Shown piece by piece: positions 7,985 to 16,824 of a stretch of DNA of 64,000 nucleotides. Source of the DNA: Actinomadura pelletieri DSM 43383 (GTDB taxonomy: Bacteria; Actinomycetota; Actinomycetes; Streptosporangiales; Streptosporangiaceae); contig NZ_RBWU01000007.1 in the NCBI RefSeq assembly GCF_003634705.1, positions 496,001 through 560,000 of the forward strand. Direction: 5' to 3'. A program made the position numbers and the translations under genes. The stretch's first letter is position 1. The number at the start of each line of letters is the position of its first letter. Under the pieces are notes generated by a model. The model did not search any database. It was not told the DNA's origin and saw only the letters and a list, made by a program, of their open reading frames with translations.

Positions 7985-9529
7985 CTAGGGTAGGGGTGTG
8001 CCGACCGGTTCGCGCTCCTCGGCGTCCGGGATCACCTTCGGCACGCGGCGCAGCGTGACCAGCGCGAACACCGCGACCAGGGCGGCGAACCCGGCGCTGC
8101 ACAGGAGCGCGGCGTGCATGCCGTCCACGAACGCGTCCCGGGCCGCCGCACCGACCTCGGCGGCGAGCGCGGGCGGAAGCTCCACGGCCGCGCGCAGGGC
8201 CGCGCCGAGGGAGTCGCGGGCGGCGGACGCGGCGGGCGCGGGCACACCCGCCGGCAGGTCGAGCACGTCGCGGTACACCGCGTTCAGGACGCTGCCGAGG
8301 ACCGCCATACCGAGCGCGCCGCCCAGTTCGGTGGCGGTCTCCGAGATCGCCGACGCCGCCCCGGACCTGCCCTTCGGCACGGACGCGAGCACGGTGTCGC
8401 CGGTGACCGTGAGGCCCATGCCCATGCCGACGCCCGACAGCAGCATCATGGGGACCATCGCCCAGTACGAGGTGTCCGTCCCGACGGTCAGGAAGAGCCC
8501 GAACCCGCAGGCGGCGAGCAGCAGCCCGGCGGCGACGACGCGGGCCCGGCCGAGCAGGGCGATCAGCGGCGCGGCGAGCAGCGCCCCGCCGACCATGGCG
8601 CCCGCCGCGCCCGGCAGCCCGGCCAGGCCCGCCCGCAGCGGCGACCAGCCGAGCGCCAACTGGAAGTACAACGAGAAGATCAGCGACTGCGCGACCAGGG
8701 CGAACATCGCGAACATGGTGGTGACGACCGAACCGGCGAACGCGGCACGGCGGAACAGCCGGACGTCGATCAGCGGCTCGTCCAGCCGCGTCTGCCGGAC
8801 CAGCAACGCCGCCAGCGCCACCACGCCCACCGCCGCCGAGACGGGGATCCGGGCCTCGTCGAGACCGTGCGCGGCGGCCTCCTTGATCGCGTACACCAGG
8901 CCGAGGACGCCGACGACCGACAACGGCACGCTGAGCAGGTCGAGCCGTCCGGGCACCGGGGCGCGCGACTCGCGCAGCACGACCGCGCCCGCGACCGACG
9001 CCAGCGCCATGATCGGCACGTTGATCAGGAAGACGGAGCCCCACCAGAAACGGTCGAGCAGCGCGCCGCCGAGGACGGGTCCGAGCCCGACCCCGAGGCC
9101 GACGACGCCCATGAACGCGCCGACCGCCATCGTCCGTTCCCTCGGCTCGGTGAACGCGCGGCGGATCAACGACAGGCACGACGGCATCAGCGTCGCGCCC
9201 GCGACGCCCAACACGGCGCGGGCCGCGATGAGCAGTTCGGCGCTCGGCGCGTAGGCGGTCACGGCGGACGCGGCGGCGAACAGCGCGGTCCCGACCAGCA
9301 GCAGCCTCTTGTGCCCGATCCGGTCGCCGACGCCGCCCATCGTGATCAGCAGCGCGGCGAGCGCGAAGCCGTAGGCGTCCGCGATCCACAGCAGCTGGGT
9401 GGACGAGGGGCGCAGGTCGGCGCTGAGATGCGGGACGGCCTGGTTGAGCGCGGTGAGATCGATGTTCGGCACGAGCGCGACCAGCAGGCAGATCGCGAAC
9501 GTGCCCCACTTGTGTGCGGGGGTGTCCAT
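7985..9529 (-). CDS. MFS transporter, DHA2 family (14-TM drug exporter)
   Basis: Proton-coupled exporter of the DHA2 (14 membrane segment) branch of the major facilitator superfamily, 514 residues from the ATG at 9529. The family motifs are in order: motif A as GDRIGHKRLLL near residue 70, and the antiporter motif C as GLGVGLGPVLGG near residue 145. About fourteen hydrophobic segments follow, with a longer extracytoplasmic segment near residues 430-465, then a polar C-terminus. Homologues export drugs, dyes or antibiotics in actinomycetes; the substrate here cannot be read from sequence. It follows the truncated SARP-type gene on the same strand by 90 bp of repeat-rich DNA. No TetR or MarR regulator adjoins it. 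Confidence 0.92.
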   Translation of the reverse strand: MDTPAHKWGTFAICLLVALVPNIDLTALNQAVPHLSADLRPSSTQLLWIADAYGFALAALLITMGGVGDRIGHKRLLLVGTALFAAASAVTAYAPSAELLIAARAVLGVAGATLMPSCLSLIRRAFTEPRERTMAVGAFMGVVGLGVGLGPVLGGALLDRFWWGSVFLINVPIMALASVAGAVVLRESRAPVPGRLDLLSVPLSVVGVLGLVYAIKEAAAHGLDEARIPVSAAVGVVALAALLVRQTRLDEPLIDVRLFRRAAFAGSVVTTMFAMFALVAQSLIFSLYFQLALGWSPLRAGLAGLPGAAGAMVGGALLAAPLIALLGRARVVAAGLLLAACGFGLFLTVGTDTSYWAMVPMMLLSGVGMGMGLTVTGDTVLASVPKGRSGAASAISETATELGGALGMAVLGSVLNAVYRDVLDLPAGVPAPAASAARDSLGAALRAAVELPPALAAEVGAAARDAFVDGMHAALLCSAGFAALVAVFALVTLRRVPKVIPDAEEREPVGTPLP

Positions 9530-9551
9530 GCCCGTGACCTTCGCGGGCGGC

Positions 9552-9624
9552 GCTGACCGTCCGCGCACCGTCCGCTGACGGTCCCGAGGCCCGCAGGTCG
9601 GCGGACGGTCGGCGGACGGTCAGC
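9552..9624 (-). terminator. GC-rich nested inverted repeats between SARP-type and MFS genes
   Basis: A perfect 13-bp inverted repeat pairs 9552-9564 with 9612-9624, and the intervening DNA holds further copies of the CCGTCCGC/GCGGACGG core. The right arm overlaps the last codons of the SARP-type gene at 9620. It could be a large hairpin terminator, or simply a cluster of a short repeat. Confidence 0.4.
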
Positions 9625-12172
9625 GGACGGCCAGCAGCGCGTGCGCCTCCTCGCGGGACAGCGCGGCGCCCCGGCCGAACGCCGCCTCGTACGCCGGATC
9701 GCCGAGCAGGCCGCGCGCCCCGGCCGCCACGCGCGCCGCGTCGACGTCACCGGCGACCTGGACGCCCCGGAGCACCGCCGACGCGCCGAGCAGCGTCGCC
9801 GCCCGCTCGCCGTCGCCCTCGGCGACCGCGACGCCCGCCAGCCCGACGCCCGCGTTCGCCCGGTACATGAAGATCGGATGGTCCAGGGACATGTCGAGGG
9901 CCTCGAAGAACAGCGCGCGGGCCCGGTCGTGGTCGCCGTCCGCGGCCGCCAGCCGACCGAGTCCGACGAGCGCCGAGCCGCGGACGGCGGCGGCGATGAA
10001 CCGTTCGGAGGCGTACCCGCTCAGCGCCGTCTCGTAGAGCCGCCGTGCCGCGGCGACGTCCCCGCGCAGCCGCGCCACCTCGCCGAGCCCGTGGTAGCCG
10101 CCCGCGACCTTGTCGGGGGTCCCGGCGCGGCGGGCCGTGTCGATGCCGCGTTCGAACTCGGCCCGCGCCGCGTCCAGGTCGCCGTCGAGGATGTGCACGA
10201 AGCCGCGCTGGTACAGCAGGTCGGCGGTGTCCTCCAGCGCGCCGAGCCGTTCCATGAGCGAGACCGCCTCGTCCAGCAACTCCAGGGCCCGGTCGCGGTC
10301 ACCGCGCCGCGCGGCTACCTGAGCGAGCGGGTCCAGCGAGTTGGCCGTGCCCCAGCGGTCGCCGCACTCCCGGAAGCCGCGCAGGGCCAGGGCGCCCGCC
10401 CGCTCCATCTCCGCGACGTCGCCGTTCGCCTGCGCGATGAACACGTCGCTCATCCGCACCAGCGCCCGCGACCACGGATCGTCCCCGACCTGCTTGGCGA
10501 AGATCTCCAGGTCGGTGCGGCCGGGTCCGGCGGTCAGGGCCCACAGGACGATGGCGACCGGATGGGCCAGTGGCCGTTCGATCCGCCGCAGGAACGCCTC
10601 GGCCCGGTCGAGCCACGCCACCGTGCGCTCCCCGGTGACACCGCCGGCCACGGCCGAGGTGACGCACAGGACGTACTCCTCTTCCAGGCCTTCCGGCGGG
10701 TCGTCGACCGCGTCGAGCAGTTCGACCGCCAGCGGCGCGCCCTCGACCCGTCCGCGCAGCCACCAGTACCAGGTCAGCGCGGCGGTCAGCCGTAGCGCCG
10801 GCGCCGGGTCGGCCCGCACGGACCGTCGCAGCGCCGCGTGCAGGTTCCCGTGGTCGGCCGCCAGCAGCTCCAGCCATTCCAACTGCTCGGACCCGCGCAG
10901 TCGCGGGTCGGCGCGCTCCGCCAGCGTGAGGAAGAACGCGGCGTGCGCCCGCTCGAACCGTTCCGTCTCACCCGCCTCGGCGAGCCGCTCCGCGCAGAAC
11001 GCGCGGATGGTGTCGAGCATCCGGTACCGGGTGCCGTCGCTCAGCACCAGCGACTTGTCGGCCAGCCCGGCGACGAGTTCGCCCGCGTCGCCGACCCCGC
11101 AGACGTCGGACGCCGCCGCCAGCGTGAACCCGCCGGAGAACACCGTCAGCCGCCGGGCGAGCGTCCGCTCCGCCTCGTCCAGCAGGTCCCAGCTCCACTC
11201 GACGACGGCCCGCAGCGTCCGGTGGCGGGGCGCTGCCGTCCGGTCGCCGCGCGACAGCAGCCGGAAGCGGTCGTCGAGCCGCGTCGCGACCTCGGTCACC
11301 GGCAGCGAGCGCAGCCGCGCGGCCGCCAGTTCGACCGCCAGCGGCAGCCCGTCCAGTGCCCGGCAGATGCCCGCGACGGCCGCGGCGTTCCCGTCGTCGA
11401 CGGCGAATCCAGGACGCACCGCCTCCGCGCGGTCGAGGAACAGCCGTACCGCCGGGTACGCCGCCATCTCGTCCGCCGGGACGCCCTCGGGCGGCGGCTC
11501 CAGCGGCGGCACGGGCAGCAGCGCCTCACCGGTGATGCCCAGCGCCTCCCGGCTGGTCGCCAGCACCCGCAGCCGCGGGCACGCCCTCAGCAGCCGGTGC
11601 GCGAGTTCCGCGACCGGCGCCACGACATGCTCGCAGTTGTCCAGGACGAGCAGTGCCCGCCGCCCGTCCAGCGCGGTGACCAGGCGCTCCACCGGGTCCG
11701 GTGGCCCACCGGGCACCGGCCGCATCCCGCCCTCCCGCAGCCCGAGCGCCCCGAGCAGCGCCTTCGGCACCTCCCCACCGCCGACGGGGGCCAGGTCCAC
11801 GAAGCAGATTTCCCCGTCCTCCCGCTCCGCCGCCTCGACCGCCAGCCGAGTCTTTCCCGCTCCGCCCGGTCCGAGGAGGGTGACGAGCCGCCCGTCCATG
11901 AGCATCTTCCCGACCCGCCGCAGTTCCTCCTCCCGTCCGACGAAGCTGGTGAGCCGCGCCGGAAGGTTCGTCCGGGCCGCCCGCGTCGGCTCGCCGCGCA
12001 GGATCGCGACATGCGCGTCGGCGAGTTCGGGTGACGGGTCGGCGCCGAGTTCCTCGGCCAGCAGCCGCCGCCCGGCCTCGAACACCCCGAGCGCCTCCGC
12101 CTGCCGTCCGTCGCCGTGCAACGCCCGCATCAGCAGGGCCCGCGCCCGTTCCCGCAGCGGCTGCGCGTCCAC
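9620..12172 (-). CDS. SARP/AfsR-type regulator lacking its DNA-binding domain
   Basis: ATP-binding transcriptional regulator of the AfsR/SARP class, 5'-truncated. What remains begins in the middle of the bacterial transcriptional activation domain ([39 protein letters not shown]). It continues with an NB-ARC-type ATPase (P-loop [25 protein letters not shown]; the [14 protein letters not shown] segment) and a C-terminal TPR region of about 450 residues. The winged-helix domain and first half of the activation domain are missing. The frame upstream stops at 12242-12244, within a fragment of an unrelated gene. The GTG at 12172 has only a poor ribosome site. The ATPase/TPR part is otherwise intact, so a product lacking the DNA-binding region may still be made. 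Its natural target would have been secondary-metabolism or export genes. The neighbouring exporter is a guess. Confidence 0.75.
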   Translation of the reverse strand: MDAQPLRERARALLMRALHGDGRQAEALGVFEAGRRLLAEELGADPSPELADAHVAILRGEPTRAARTNLPARLTSFVGREEELRRVGKMLMDGRLVTLLGPGGAGKTRLAVEAAEREDGEICFVDLAPVGGGEVPKALLGALGLREGGMRPVPGGPPDPVERLVTALDGRRALLVLDNCEHVVAPVAELAHRLLRACPRLRVLATSREALGITGEALLPVPPLEPPPEGVPADEMAAYPAVRLFLDRAEAVRPGFAVDDGNAAAVAGICRALDGLPLAVELAAARLRSLPVTEVATRLDDRFRLLSRGDRTAAPRHRTLRAVVEWSWDLLDEAERTLARRLTVFSGGFTLAAASDVCGVGDAGELVAGLADKSLVLSDGTRYRMLDTIRAFCAERLAEAGETERFERAHAAFFLTLAERADPRLRGSEQLEWLELLAADHGNLHAALRRSVRADPAPALRLTAALTWYWWLRGRVEGAPLAVELLDAVDDPPEGLEEEYVLCVTSAVAGGVTGERTVAWLDRAEAFLRRIERPLAHPVAIVLWALTAGPGRTDLEIFAKQVGDDPWSRALVRMSDVFIAQANGDVAEMERAGALALRGFRECGDRWGTANSLDPLAQVAARRGDRDRALELLDEAVSLMERLGALEDTADLLYQRGFVHILDGDLDAARAEFERGIDTARRAGTPDKVAGGYHGLGEVARLRGDVAAARRLYETALSGYASERFIAAAVRGSALVGLGRLAAADGDHDRARALFFEALDMSLDHPIFMYRANAGVGLAGVAVAEGDGERAATLLGASAVLRGVQVAGDVDAARVAAGARGLLGDPAYEAAFGRGAALSREEAHALLAVR

Positions 12173-12212
12173 CAGTTCCCGCAGCGACGGGACGACCGCG
12201 CCCGCGTCGCCG

Positions 12213-12471
12213 TCAGCGAGCCGCGCCGCCGCGAGGCAGACTCACCCGTCCGCCCGGCGTCACCAGCACGTCGTGGAACGACACGTTCGGCAGCAGCCGC
12301 CGCGTGAACGCCATCGGCAGGAAGACCAGCAGCCGGTCGGCGAGCCACGGCTCGACGCCCGCCCCGGTCAGCCGGTGCCACACCTCCTGGTCGCCGGGCT
12401 GGCTCCGTCCCCGCGCAGAACGCGGCGACCCCCGCCTCGACGGCTCCGTCGAATCCCACTAATTCGATCAT
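12213..12471 (-). pseudogene. 5' fragment of a conserved hypothetical gene, frameshifted
   Basis: The ATG at 12471 opens a frame reading MIELVGFDGAVEAG. After about 22 residues, the natural-looking continuation DQEVWHRLTGAGVEPWLADR and LLVFLPMAFTRRLLPNVSFH lies in the +1 frame and stops at 12213-12215. The two pieces look like one acidic/hydrophobic protein with a single frameshift near 12400. Its 3' end is lost where the SARP-type remnant begins (about 12244). The family is unknown to me. The arrangement indicates a deletion that joined the front of this gene to the middle of the regulator. Confidence 0.55.
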
Positions 12472-12502
12472 CGCGGAACCCTATCGCGGCCGGTGGCACC
12501 GA

Positions 12503-12536
12503 CGAGACCGCCCGGTCCGGGGGACGGGCGGTCTCG
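12503..12536 (-). terminator. 12-bp hairpin after the epoxide hydrolase gene
   Basis: Bases 12503-12514 and 12525-12536 form a perfect 12-bp inverted repeat with a 10-base loop, placed 9 bases after the epoxide hydrolase stop. A likely rho-independent terminator without a T-run. Confidence 0.65.
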
Positions 12537-12544
12537 GCCGGGGG

Positions 12545-13711
12545 TCAGCGCAGGGGCCGGAAGAAGGCGCGGACGTCGGCGGTGAGCAGCTCGGGGCGCT
12601 CCAGCGCGGCGAAGTGACCGCCCTCGTCGAAGTCGGACCAGTGGACGATGTTGTTGGCCTGCTCGGCGTACCTGCGGATCGCGACGTCCTCGGCGAAGCA
12701 GGCGACACCGGTCGGGGTGGTCGGGGGCTCGGTGTTCCAGGAGCCGTCACCGTGCATGTTCTCGTAATACATGTTGGCGGCCGAGCCGATGGTGTCGGTG
12801 AGCCAGTACAGCATCACGTCGGTGAGCATCCGGTCGCGGTCGATGGCGGTCTCCGGAAGGTCGGTGGACGGGTACGTCCACTCCTTGAACTTCTCGACGA
12901 TCCAGGCGAGCTGACCGACGGGGGAGTCGGTGAGCCCGTAGGCGAGGGTCTGCGGCCGGGTCGCCTGGATCTGGAAGTAGGCGCTGCCGTCCCGGTTCCA
13001 GTTCGCGAGCCGGTCGAGGCGGGCGCGTTCGCGGTCGTCGAGGGCGGCCCTGTCCTCGTCGGGCACGTCACCGAACGGGATGAAACCGTAGGTGGCGGCG
13101 TTCACATGGACGCCGACGACGCGGTCGGAGTCGATGCGGCCGAGTTCCGGCGCGACGAACGCGCCCATGTCTCCGCCCTGCGTGCCGTAGCGGTCGTAGC
13201 CGAGGCGGCTCATCAGCTCGGCGAACGCGCGGGCCACGCGGTCGGTGTTCCAGCCCGACTCGCGGGTCGGGCCGGAGAAGCCGAAGCCCGGCATGGACGG
13301 GATGACGACGTGGAACGCGTCGGCGGGGTCACCGCCGTGGGCGCGCGGGTCGGTGAGGGGGCCGATCATGTCGAGGAACTCGACGACCGAGCCGGGCCAA
13401 CCGTGGTTCAGCAGCAGCGGCAGCGCGTCGGGCTCGGCGGAGCGCACGTGCAGGAAGTGGACGCTCTGCCCGTCGATCTCGGTGATGAACTGCGGAAACT
13501 CGTTCAGCTTGGCCTCCTGGGCGCGCCAGTCGTAGGTGGTGCGCCAGTACTCGGCGAGTTCGCGCAGGTAGTCGGTGGGGACGCCGCGCTCCCAGGCCGC
13601 GCCGGGCAGGGCCGCGCCCCACCGGGTGCGGGCGAGCCGGTCGTGAAGGTCCCGCAGATCTGCTTCGGGGACGTCGATGCGGAACGGACGAATCTCGCTG
13701 GCGGCGCTCAT
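12545..13711 (-). CDS. Epoxide hydrolase (EHN-domain alpha/beta hydrolase)
   Basis: Epoxide hydrolase of the microsomal/juvenile-hormone type, adding water to epoxides. The 388-residue protein has the N-terminal EHN domain ([20 protein letters not shown] and the [18 protein letters not shown] region). The alpha/beta-hydrolase core follows, with the oxyanion segment [11 protein letters not shown], the loop [11 protein letters not shown], and the nucleophile elbow GGDMGAF where Asp attacks the epoxide. A C-terminal His is expected in the segment [15 protein letters not shown]. Lid tyrosines are plausible within the middle part but cannot be assigned. The ATG at 13711 is preceded by AGGGAG. A perfect inverted repeat lies 24-49 bases upstream of the start, so the gene is probably controlled by a TetR-like repressor. 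No such regulator gene is adjacent. Confidence 0.92.
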   Translation of the reverse strand: MSAASEIRPFRIDVPEADLRDLHDRLARTRWGAALPGAAWERGVPTDYLRELAEYWRTTYDWRAQEAKLNEFPQFITEIDGQSVHFLHVRSAEPDALPLLLNHGWPGSVVEFLDMIGPLTDPRAHGGDPADAFHVVIPSMPGFGFSGPTRESGWNTDRVARAFAELMSRLGYDRYGTQGGDMGAFVAPELGRIDSDRVVGVHVNAATYGFIPFGDVPDEDRAALDDRERARLDRLANWNRDGSAYFQIQATRPQTLAYGLTDSPVGQLAWIVEKFKEWTYPSTDLPETAIDRDRMLTDVMLYWLTDTIGSAANMYYENMHGDGSWNTEPPTTPTGVACFAEDVAIRRYAEQANNIVHWSDFDEGGHFAALERPELLTADVRAFFRPLR

Positions 13712-13734
13712 GTTGCTCCCTGTTTGGAACGGAT

Positions 13735-13760
13735 CGTTCTGTTCTCATACTAACAGAACG
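13735..13760 (-). promoter_or_regulatory. 9-bp perfect inverted repeat operator upstream of epoxide hydrolase
   Basis: CGTTCTGTT (13735-13743) and AACAGAACG (13752-13760) are perfect inverted repeats with an 8-base spacer, directly upstream of the epoxide hydrolase start. Half-site and spacing resemble TetR-family operators. The cognate regulator is not in the window next to it. Confidence 0.65.
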
Positions 13761-13794
13761 GAATCATCTATTCCAGTCAGGAGTCGAACGAGGG

Positions 13795-13815
13795 GCTCCG
13801 GGGCGGAGCCGGAGC
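13795..13815 (-). terminator. Short hairpin after the beta-propeller gene
   Basis: GCTCCGG (13795-13801) and CCGGAGC (13809-13815) can pair around a 7-base loop, 9 bases after the minus-strand stop at 13825. Confidence 0.45.
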
Positions 13816-13824
13816 GTCCCTACC

Positions 13825-15189
13825 TCACTTCTTGCCGGCGGGCTTCTCCGTCGGCGGTCCGAAGGCGGCGAGGACCGGCTCGGGACGCGTCCGGAACTCC
13901 TGCCGGACCAGGACGAAGTGCCCGTTCACCCAGTACGGCCGGGCCTCCTGCTTGATCATCTCGTGGACGCCGGCCATCGACGTGGGGATCGACAGCAGTC
14001 TGGTCGACCGTCCGGTGCGCGGGTCGAGGGCGACCACGGCGCCGGGGTTGGGGGAACGGCGTTTCAACGTGAGCGGTGGATGCGCCGCGATCAACCGGCC
14101 GCCCTCCCAGGCCACCGGGACCGGCTGGGCCTGCGCCCCGAGGTCGCTCTCCCACAGCAGGCGTCCCGTGCTCAGATCGTGGGCGACGACCTTCTGTCCG
14201 CTGAAGGTCCCGGACGCCACGCGCAGGTACACCGTCGTCCCGTTGAGCACGATCCCGTTGCACCAGGTGACCTCCCCGTCCGGGCAGTGGACGAAGCGGC
14301 TGGTGTCACGGCTCAACCTCACCCGCCCGACCGGGGCGCCGGCCTCGTCGAGCATCATCACTTCCTGGACCTGACCGCCGTACCCGTCGCCGAGGCCGAC
14401 GATGACGGGGTCCGTCGAGAAGATCCCCGACAGACCGGTGTCCTCACCGAGCTGCCGGGTCCATCGCGGCCTGCCGTCATTCGCGCCGAGCAACTGCATC
14501 GCGGTGGTCAGGCCGCCCCGGCACTTGAGTTCGGCGACCAGCGCGGCGCCACCGCCGACCCCTGAGTACAGGCAGCCCTTGAGCAGCCCGATGTGCCGCC
14601 AGACGGGCCGGCCGTCACGCAGCCGGAACGCGTTGATGCCCTCGTCCTCCCGCTGCACCGCGACGGTCTCGTCCGCGATGACCACCTGGGTCTCCTTGTC
14701 GTCACTGGAGTCCCACGGCGGCAACGGCCGCTGCCACACCGTCGCGCCACGCCCGACGTCGATCACCTGCACGCGGTCGCATTCGAACGTTCCACCACCG
14801 TGCAGCACCGCGATCCGGCCGCCCGACATCACCTTGGACGCGGCGCACAGGTCTCCGGGCAGCGCCACGGCCCAGCGCCTCGTCCCGTCCACGACGCCGT
14901 ACCCGGTCACCTGCCGCCCGGCGGCGAGCACCAGCGCGTCCCCGGACGGCCACGCCAGGGGATCGTGCGGACTCGACGGCGCCCTGGCATTGTCGAGCCA
15001 CCACGCCAACCTCGCCGTCGGCCCTGACGATGTTCCGCCACCGAAGAAGACGTCCCGCACGACGAAGAACGCCATGACGGCGAACATCACCGGAAAGATG
15101 AGAAAGACCAGGTACCGAGGGTCCTGAAGCTTCCGGCGACCCCGTTCAGACCCCGGTGGCAGAGCAGAGGAGTCAAATGGCGAAGGCAC
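13825..15189 (-). CDS. Membrane-anchored PQQ-like beta-propeller protein
   Basis: A 454-residue protein with a cytoplasmic N-terminus (about 25 polar residues), one membrane anchor (about 26-48, YLVFLIFPVMFAVMAFFVV), and an extracytoplasmic domain. That domain resembles a PQQ/quinoprotein-like beta-propeller. Repeated blades carry motifs of the type DGTRRWAVALP, DGRPVWRHIG, DGRPRWTRQLG, TGRLLWESDLG and DPRTGRSTRLL. The residues binding a PQQ cofactor in true quinoprotein dehydrogenases are not evident, so this is probably a structural or binding propeller. The Cys-containing blade segments (for example KGCLYSG and ELKCRGG) may form disulfides. The GTG at 15189 follows AGGAA. No adjacent gene suggests a function. 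Confidence 0.75.
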   Translation of the reverse strand: MPSPFDSSALPPGSERGRRKLQDPRYLVFLIFPVMFAVMAFFVVRDVFFGGGTSSGPTARLAWWLDNARAPSSPHDPLAWPSGDALVLAAGRQVTGYGVVDGTRRWAVALPGDLCAASKVMSGGRIAVLHGGGTFECDRVQVIDVGRGATVWQRPLPPWDSSDDKETQVVIADETVAVQREDEGINAFRLRDGRPVWRHIGLLKGCLYSGVGGGAALVAELKCRGGLTTAMQLLGANDGRPRWTRQLGEDTGLSGIFSTDPVIVGLGDGYGGQVQEVMMLDEAGAPVGRVRLSRDTSRFVHCPDGEVTWCNGIVLNGTTVYLRVASGTFSGQKVVAHDLSTGRLLWESDLGAQAQPVPVAWEGGRLIAAHPPLTLKRRSPNPGAVVALDPRTGRSTRLLSIPTSMAGVHEMIKQEARPYWVNGHFVLVRQEFRTRPEPVLAAFGPPTEKPAGKK

Positions 15190-15359
15190 GCGTAGTTCCT
15201 ACCACGAAAACCATTCCCGAGACGCATCCGGGACCGATTCGTGTTAACTCAATCAACAGACAGATCAAGAGACATACTGGTTTGACGACCACCCCTGCGG
15301 CCTACGGTTTCCCGAAAGCTCGTCACCCGGCGGCTTTCCGGGGCCTCATCTGAGAAGCC
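15190..15359. other. Intergenic, no gene seen
   Basis: 170 bp between the beta-propeller start and the decayed helicase. It should contain the beta-propeller promoter on the minus strand; no consensus promoter or repeat was recognised. Confidence 0.4.
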
Positions 15360-16020
15360 GTGAACGGGCGGGGCGGGTTGGACGTCATCGGCGTGCACGA
15401 CCGGCTGATCGAGGACTATTCGAGATACACCTCCTCCCTCGTCCAGGTCCGTGACGTGAAGATCGCCGAGCATCTGCGGCACGAGCATGAGGACAAGGTC
15501 CACTGGCCTCCCACTGCGCACGCTTCTTCCGCGCGAAGAAGCACGAGTCCGACGATGGCGCCCGCACGCTCACCCTTCACCAGCACCAGCGGGACGCGAT
15601 CGAGACCGCGAAGTCAGGTGACAGCTACGTCCTGACGACCGGCACCGGGTCCGGCAAGACTGCGGGACGCCCTGCGACGTGCCCGGCCTCCAGTGTGTCG
15701 GCACCTCGGCCACCATGGCGAAGGGCGCGACGTTCGCAGAGGCCCGAATGCGGATCGCGGCCGTCGCGTCCAGGCTGTTCGGCGCGGACGTGCGACCGGA
15801 CCGGGTGATCGGTGAGACCCTGCGCCGCGCCACGACGGAGACCGACCCGTCCCCGGACGACCTTCGCGCCGCAATGACCGCCGTCCTGGAACAAGGCCCG
15901 GCCCGCGCCTACGAAGCCCGGACCGCTGACCCGCTGTTCGGGTGGATCGAGACGACGTTCGGCCTGCGCACCGAGGACGACAGGTTCGTCCGCCGCCGCC
16001 CCCGCACGCTCCCGAGTGCC
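15360..16020 (+). pseudogene. Remnant of a DEAD/DEAH-box helicase (defence-type)
   Basis: Three pieces of one helicase in different frames. (1) 15360 to about 15510: N-terminus with VHDRLIEDYSRYTSSLVQVR. (2) About 15515-15660, in another frame: RTLTLHQHQRDAIETA followed by the P-loop LTTGTGSGKT. (3) 15679 onward, in a third frame: the SAT motif VGTSATM (motif III), then ASRLFGADVRPDRVIGETLR and WIETTFGL. The segment between P-loop and SAT motif (motifs Ia-II, including DEAH) is deleted, and the whole C-terminal RecA domain is gone. The N-terminal sequence is of the type found in large helicases of actinobacterial anti-phage loci beside Eco57I-like methyltransferases. Assignment to DISARM, BREX or another named system cannot be made. 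Not functional. Confidence 0.75.
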
Positions 16021-16401
16021 GCAGGGGATATGGCCGCCTTCGCCCATGAACCGGGAGACAGCACTGCGCCGTTCGTGTGGGATGAGGGACGGCGGTTCGC
16101 GATGCAGGCTGAGTTCGATGCCGCCTACTCTCACCTCTATGGCGTCAGCCGTGATGATGCGGACTACATCATGGACAGCTTTGGGGCGTTTCGGCGCAAC
16201 GATCCCGAGCGGTTCGCGCGTACCAAAACGCCGATCTCGGATGTCTACGATGCAATGGCGCAGGCGATGGAGACGGGAGAGCCGTACGAGACCATCCTTG
16301 ACCCGCCCCGGAGAAGGGCCGCGCCATCCAGACAGGTGGGCGCGGACGGCCAAGAGATGCCAGCGGCCTTGGTACGAGTCGAACTCGTCCAAGGCCACTG
16401 A
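16021..16401 (+). pseudogene. C-terminal remnant of an Eco57I-like DNA methyltransferase
   Basis: In frame with the last helicase fragment, but unrelated to helicases, is the C-terminus of a large N6-adenine DNA methyltransferase. It reads PFVWDEGRRFAMQAEFDAAY, SHLYGVSRDDADYIMDSFGA, FRRNDPERFARTK, then YDAMAQAMETGEPYETILDPP. This tail is characteristic of PglX/DrmMI/Eco57I-type enzymes. A +1 shift after ILDPP puts the natural ending (GEGPRHPDRW) in another frame. The N-terminal catalytic part (SAM-binding and NPPY motifs) is absent. Helicase and methyltransferase pieces were apparently joined by deletion of everything between them, so this is a relic of a defence locus. Confidence 0.75.
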
Positions 16402-16413
16402 TGTTCGGAGGGG

Positions 16414-16608
16414 TCAGAAACCGTCAGTGCGGATCGCCTGGAGGAAGGTCCGCCATTCGTCCCTGGTGAACTCCAGAGTTGGGCCCTTGCCCTGAAGCTT
16501 GGTGTCGCGGATGCCGATGGTGCCCCTGTGGCCACGGGTCACCTCGACGCACCCGCCGTCAGGGTTGCTGTGCCGTGACTTGCGCCAGCCGTGGAAGGTC
16601 TTCGTCAC
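16414..16608 (-). CDS. DUF397 domain protein
   Basis: Small 64-residue DUF397 protein with the family signature WRKSRHSNPDGGCVEV near residue 7, IGIRDTK in the middle and a C-terminal LEFTRDEWRTFL. DUF397 proteins accompany XRE/DUF5753 regulators throughout Streptomyces-like actinomycetes; members such as BldB affect development, but no general biochemical role is known. The GTG at 16608 follows GGATTGGG. It lies 13 bases downstream of a second DUF397 gene, with which it forms a tandem pair behind the regulator. Confidence 0.9.
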   Translation of the reverse strand: MTKTFHGWRKSRHSNPDGGCVEVTRGHRGTIGIRDTKLQGKGPTLEFTRDEWRTFLQAIRTDGF

Positions 16609-16621
16609 GTACCCAATCCTG

Positions 16622-16810
16622 TCAGGTGCCACGACGAATGTGCTCGAGGAGACGAGCCCATTCGGCCGGTGAGAACTCGAGGATGGGGCTGTGGTGAAGC
16701 TTGGTGTCGCGGACTCCGATGGTTCCGTGGATTGCTCGGCCCACCTCGATGCAGTGGCCGTTGGGTTCGCTGTGGCGTGACTTGCGCCAGCCGTGGAAGT
16801 GCTTGGTCAT
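16622..16810 (-). CDS. DUF397 domain protein (second copy)
   Basis: A 62-residue DUF397 protein very similar to its downstream neighbour: FHGWRKSRHSEPNGHCIEV, IGVRDTK, and LEFSPAEWARLLEHI. The two probably arose by tandem duplication. The ATG at 16810 is 14 bases after the stop of the XRE/DUF5753 regulator, consistent with one transcript for regulator and both small proteins. The ribosome site is weak. Confidence 0.9.
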   Translation of the reverse strand: MTKHFHGWRKSRHSEPNGHCIEVGRAIHGTIGVRDTKLHHSPILEFSPAEWARLLEHIRRGT

Positions 16811-16824
16811 GTGTCCGATTCTGT

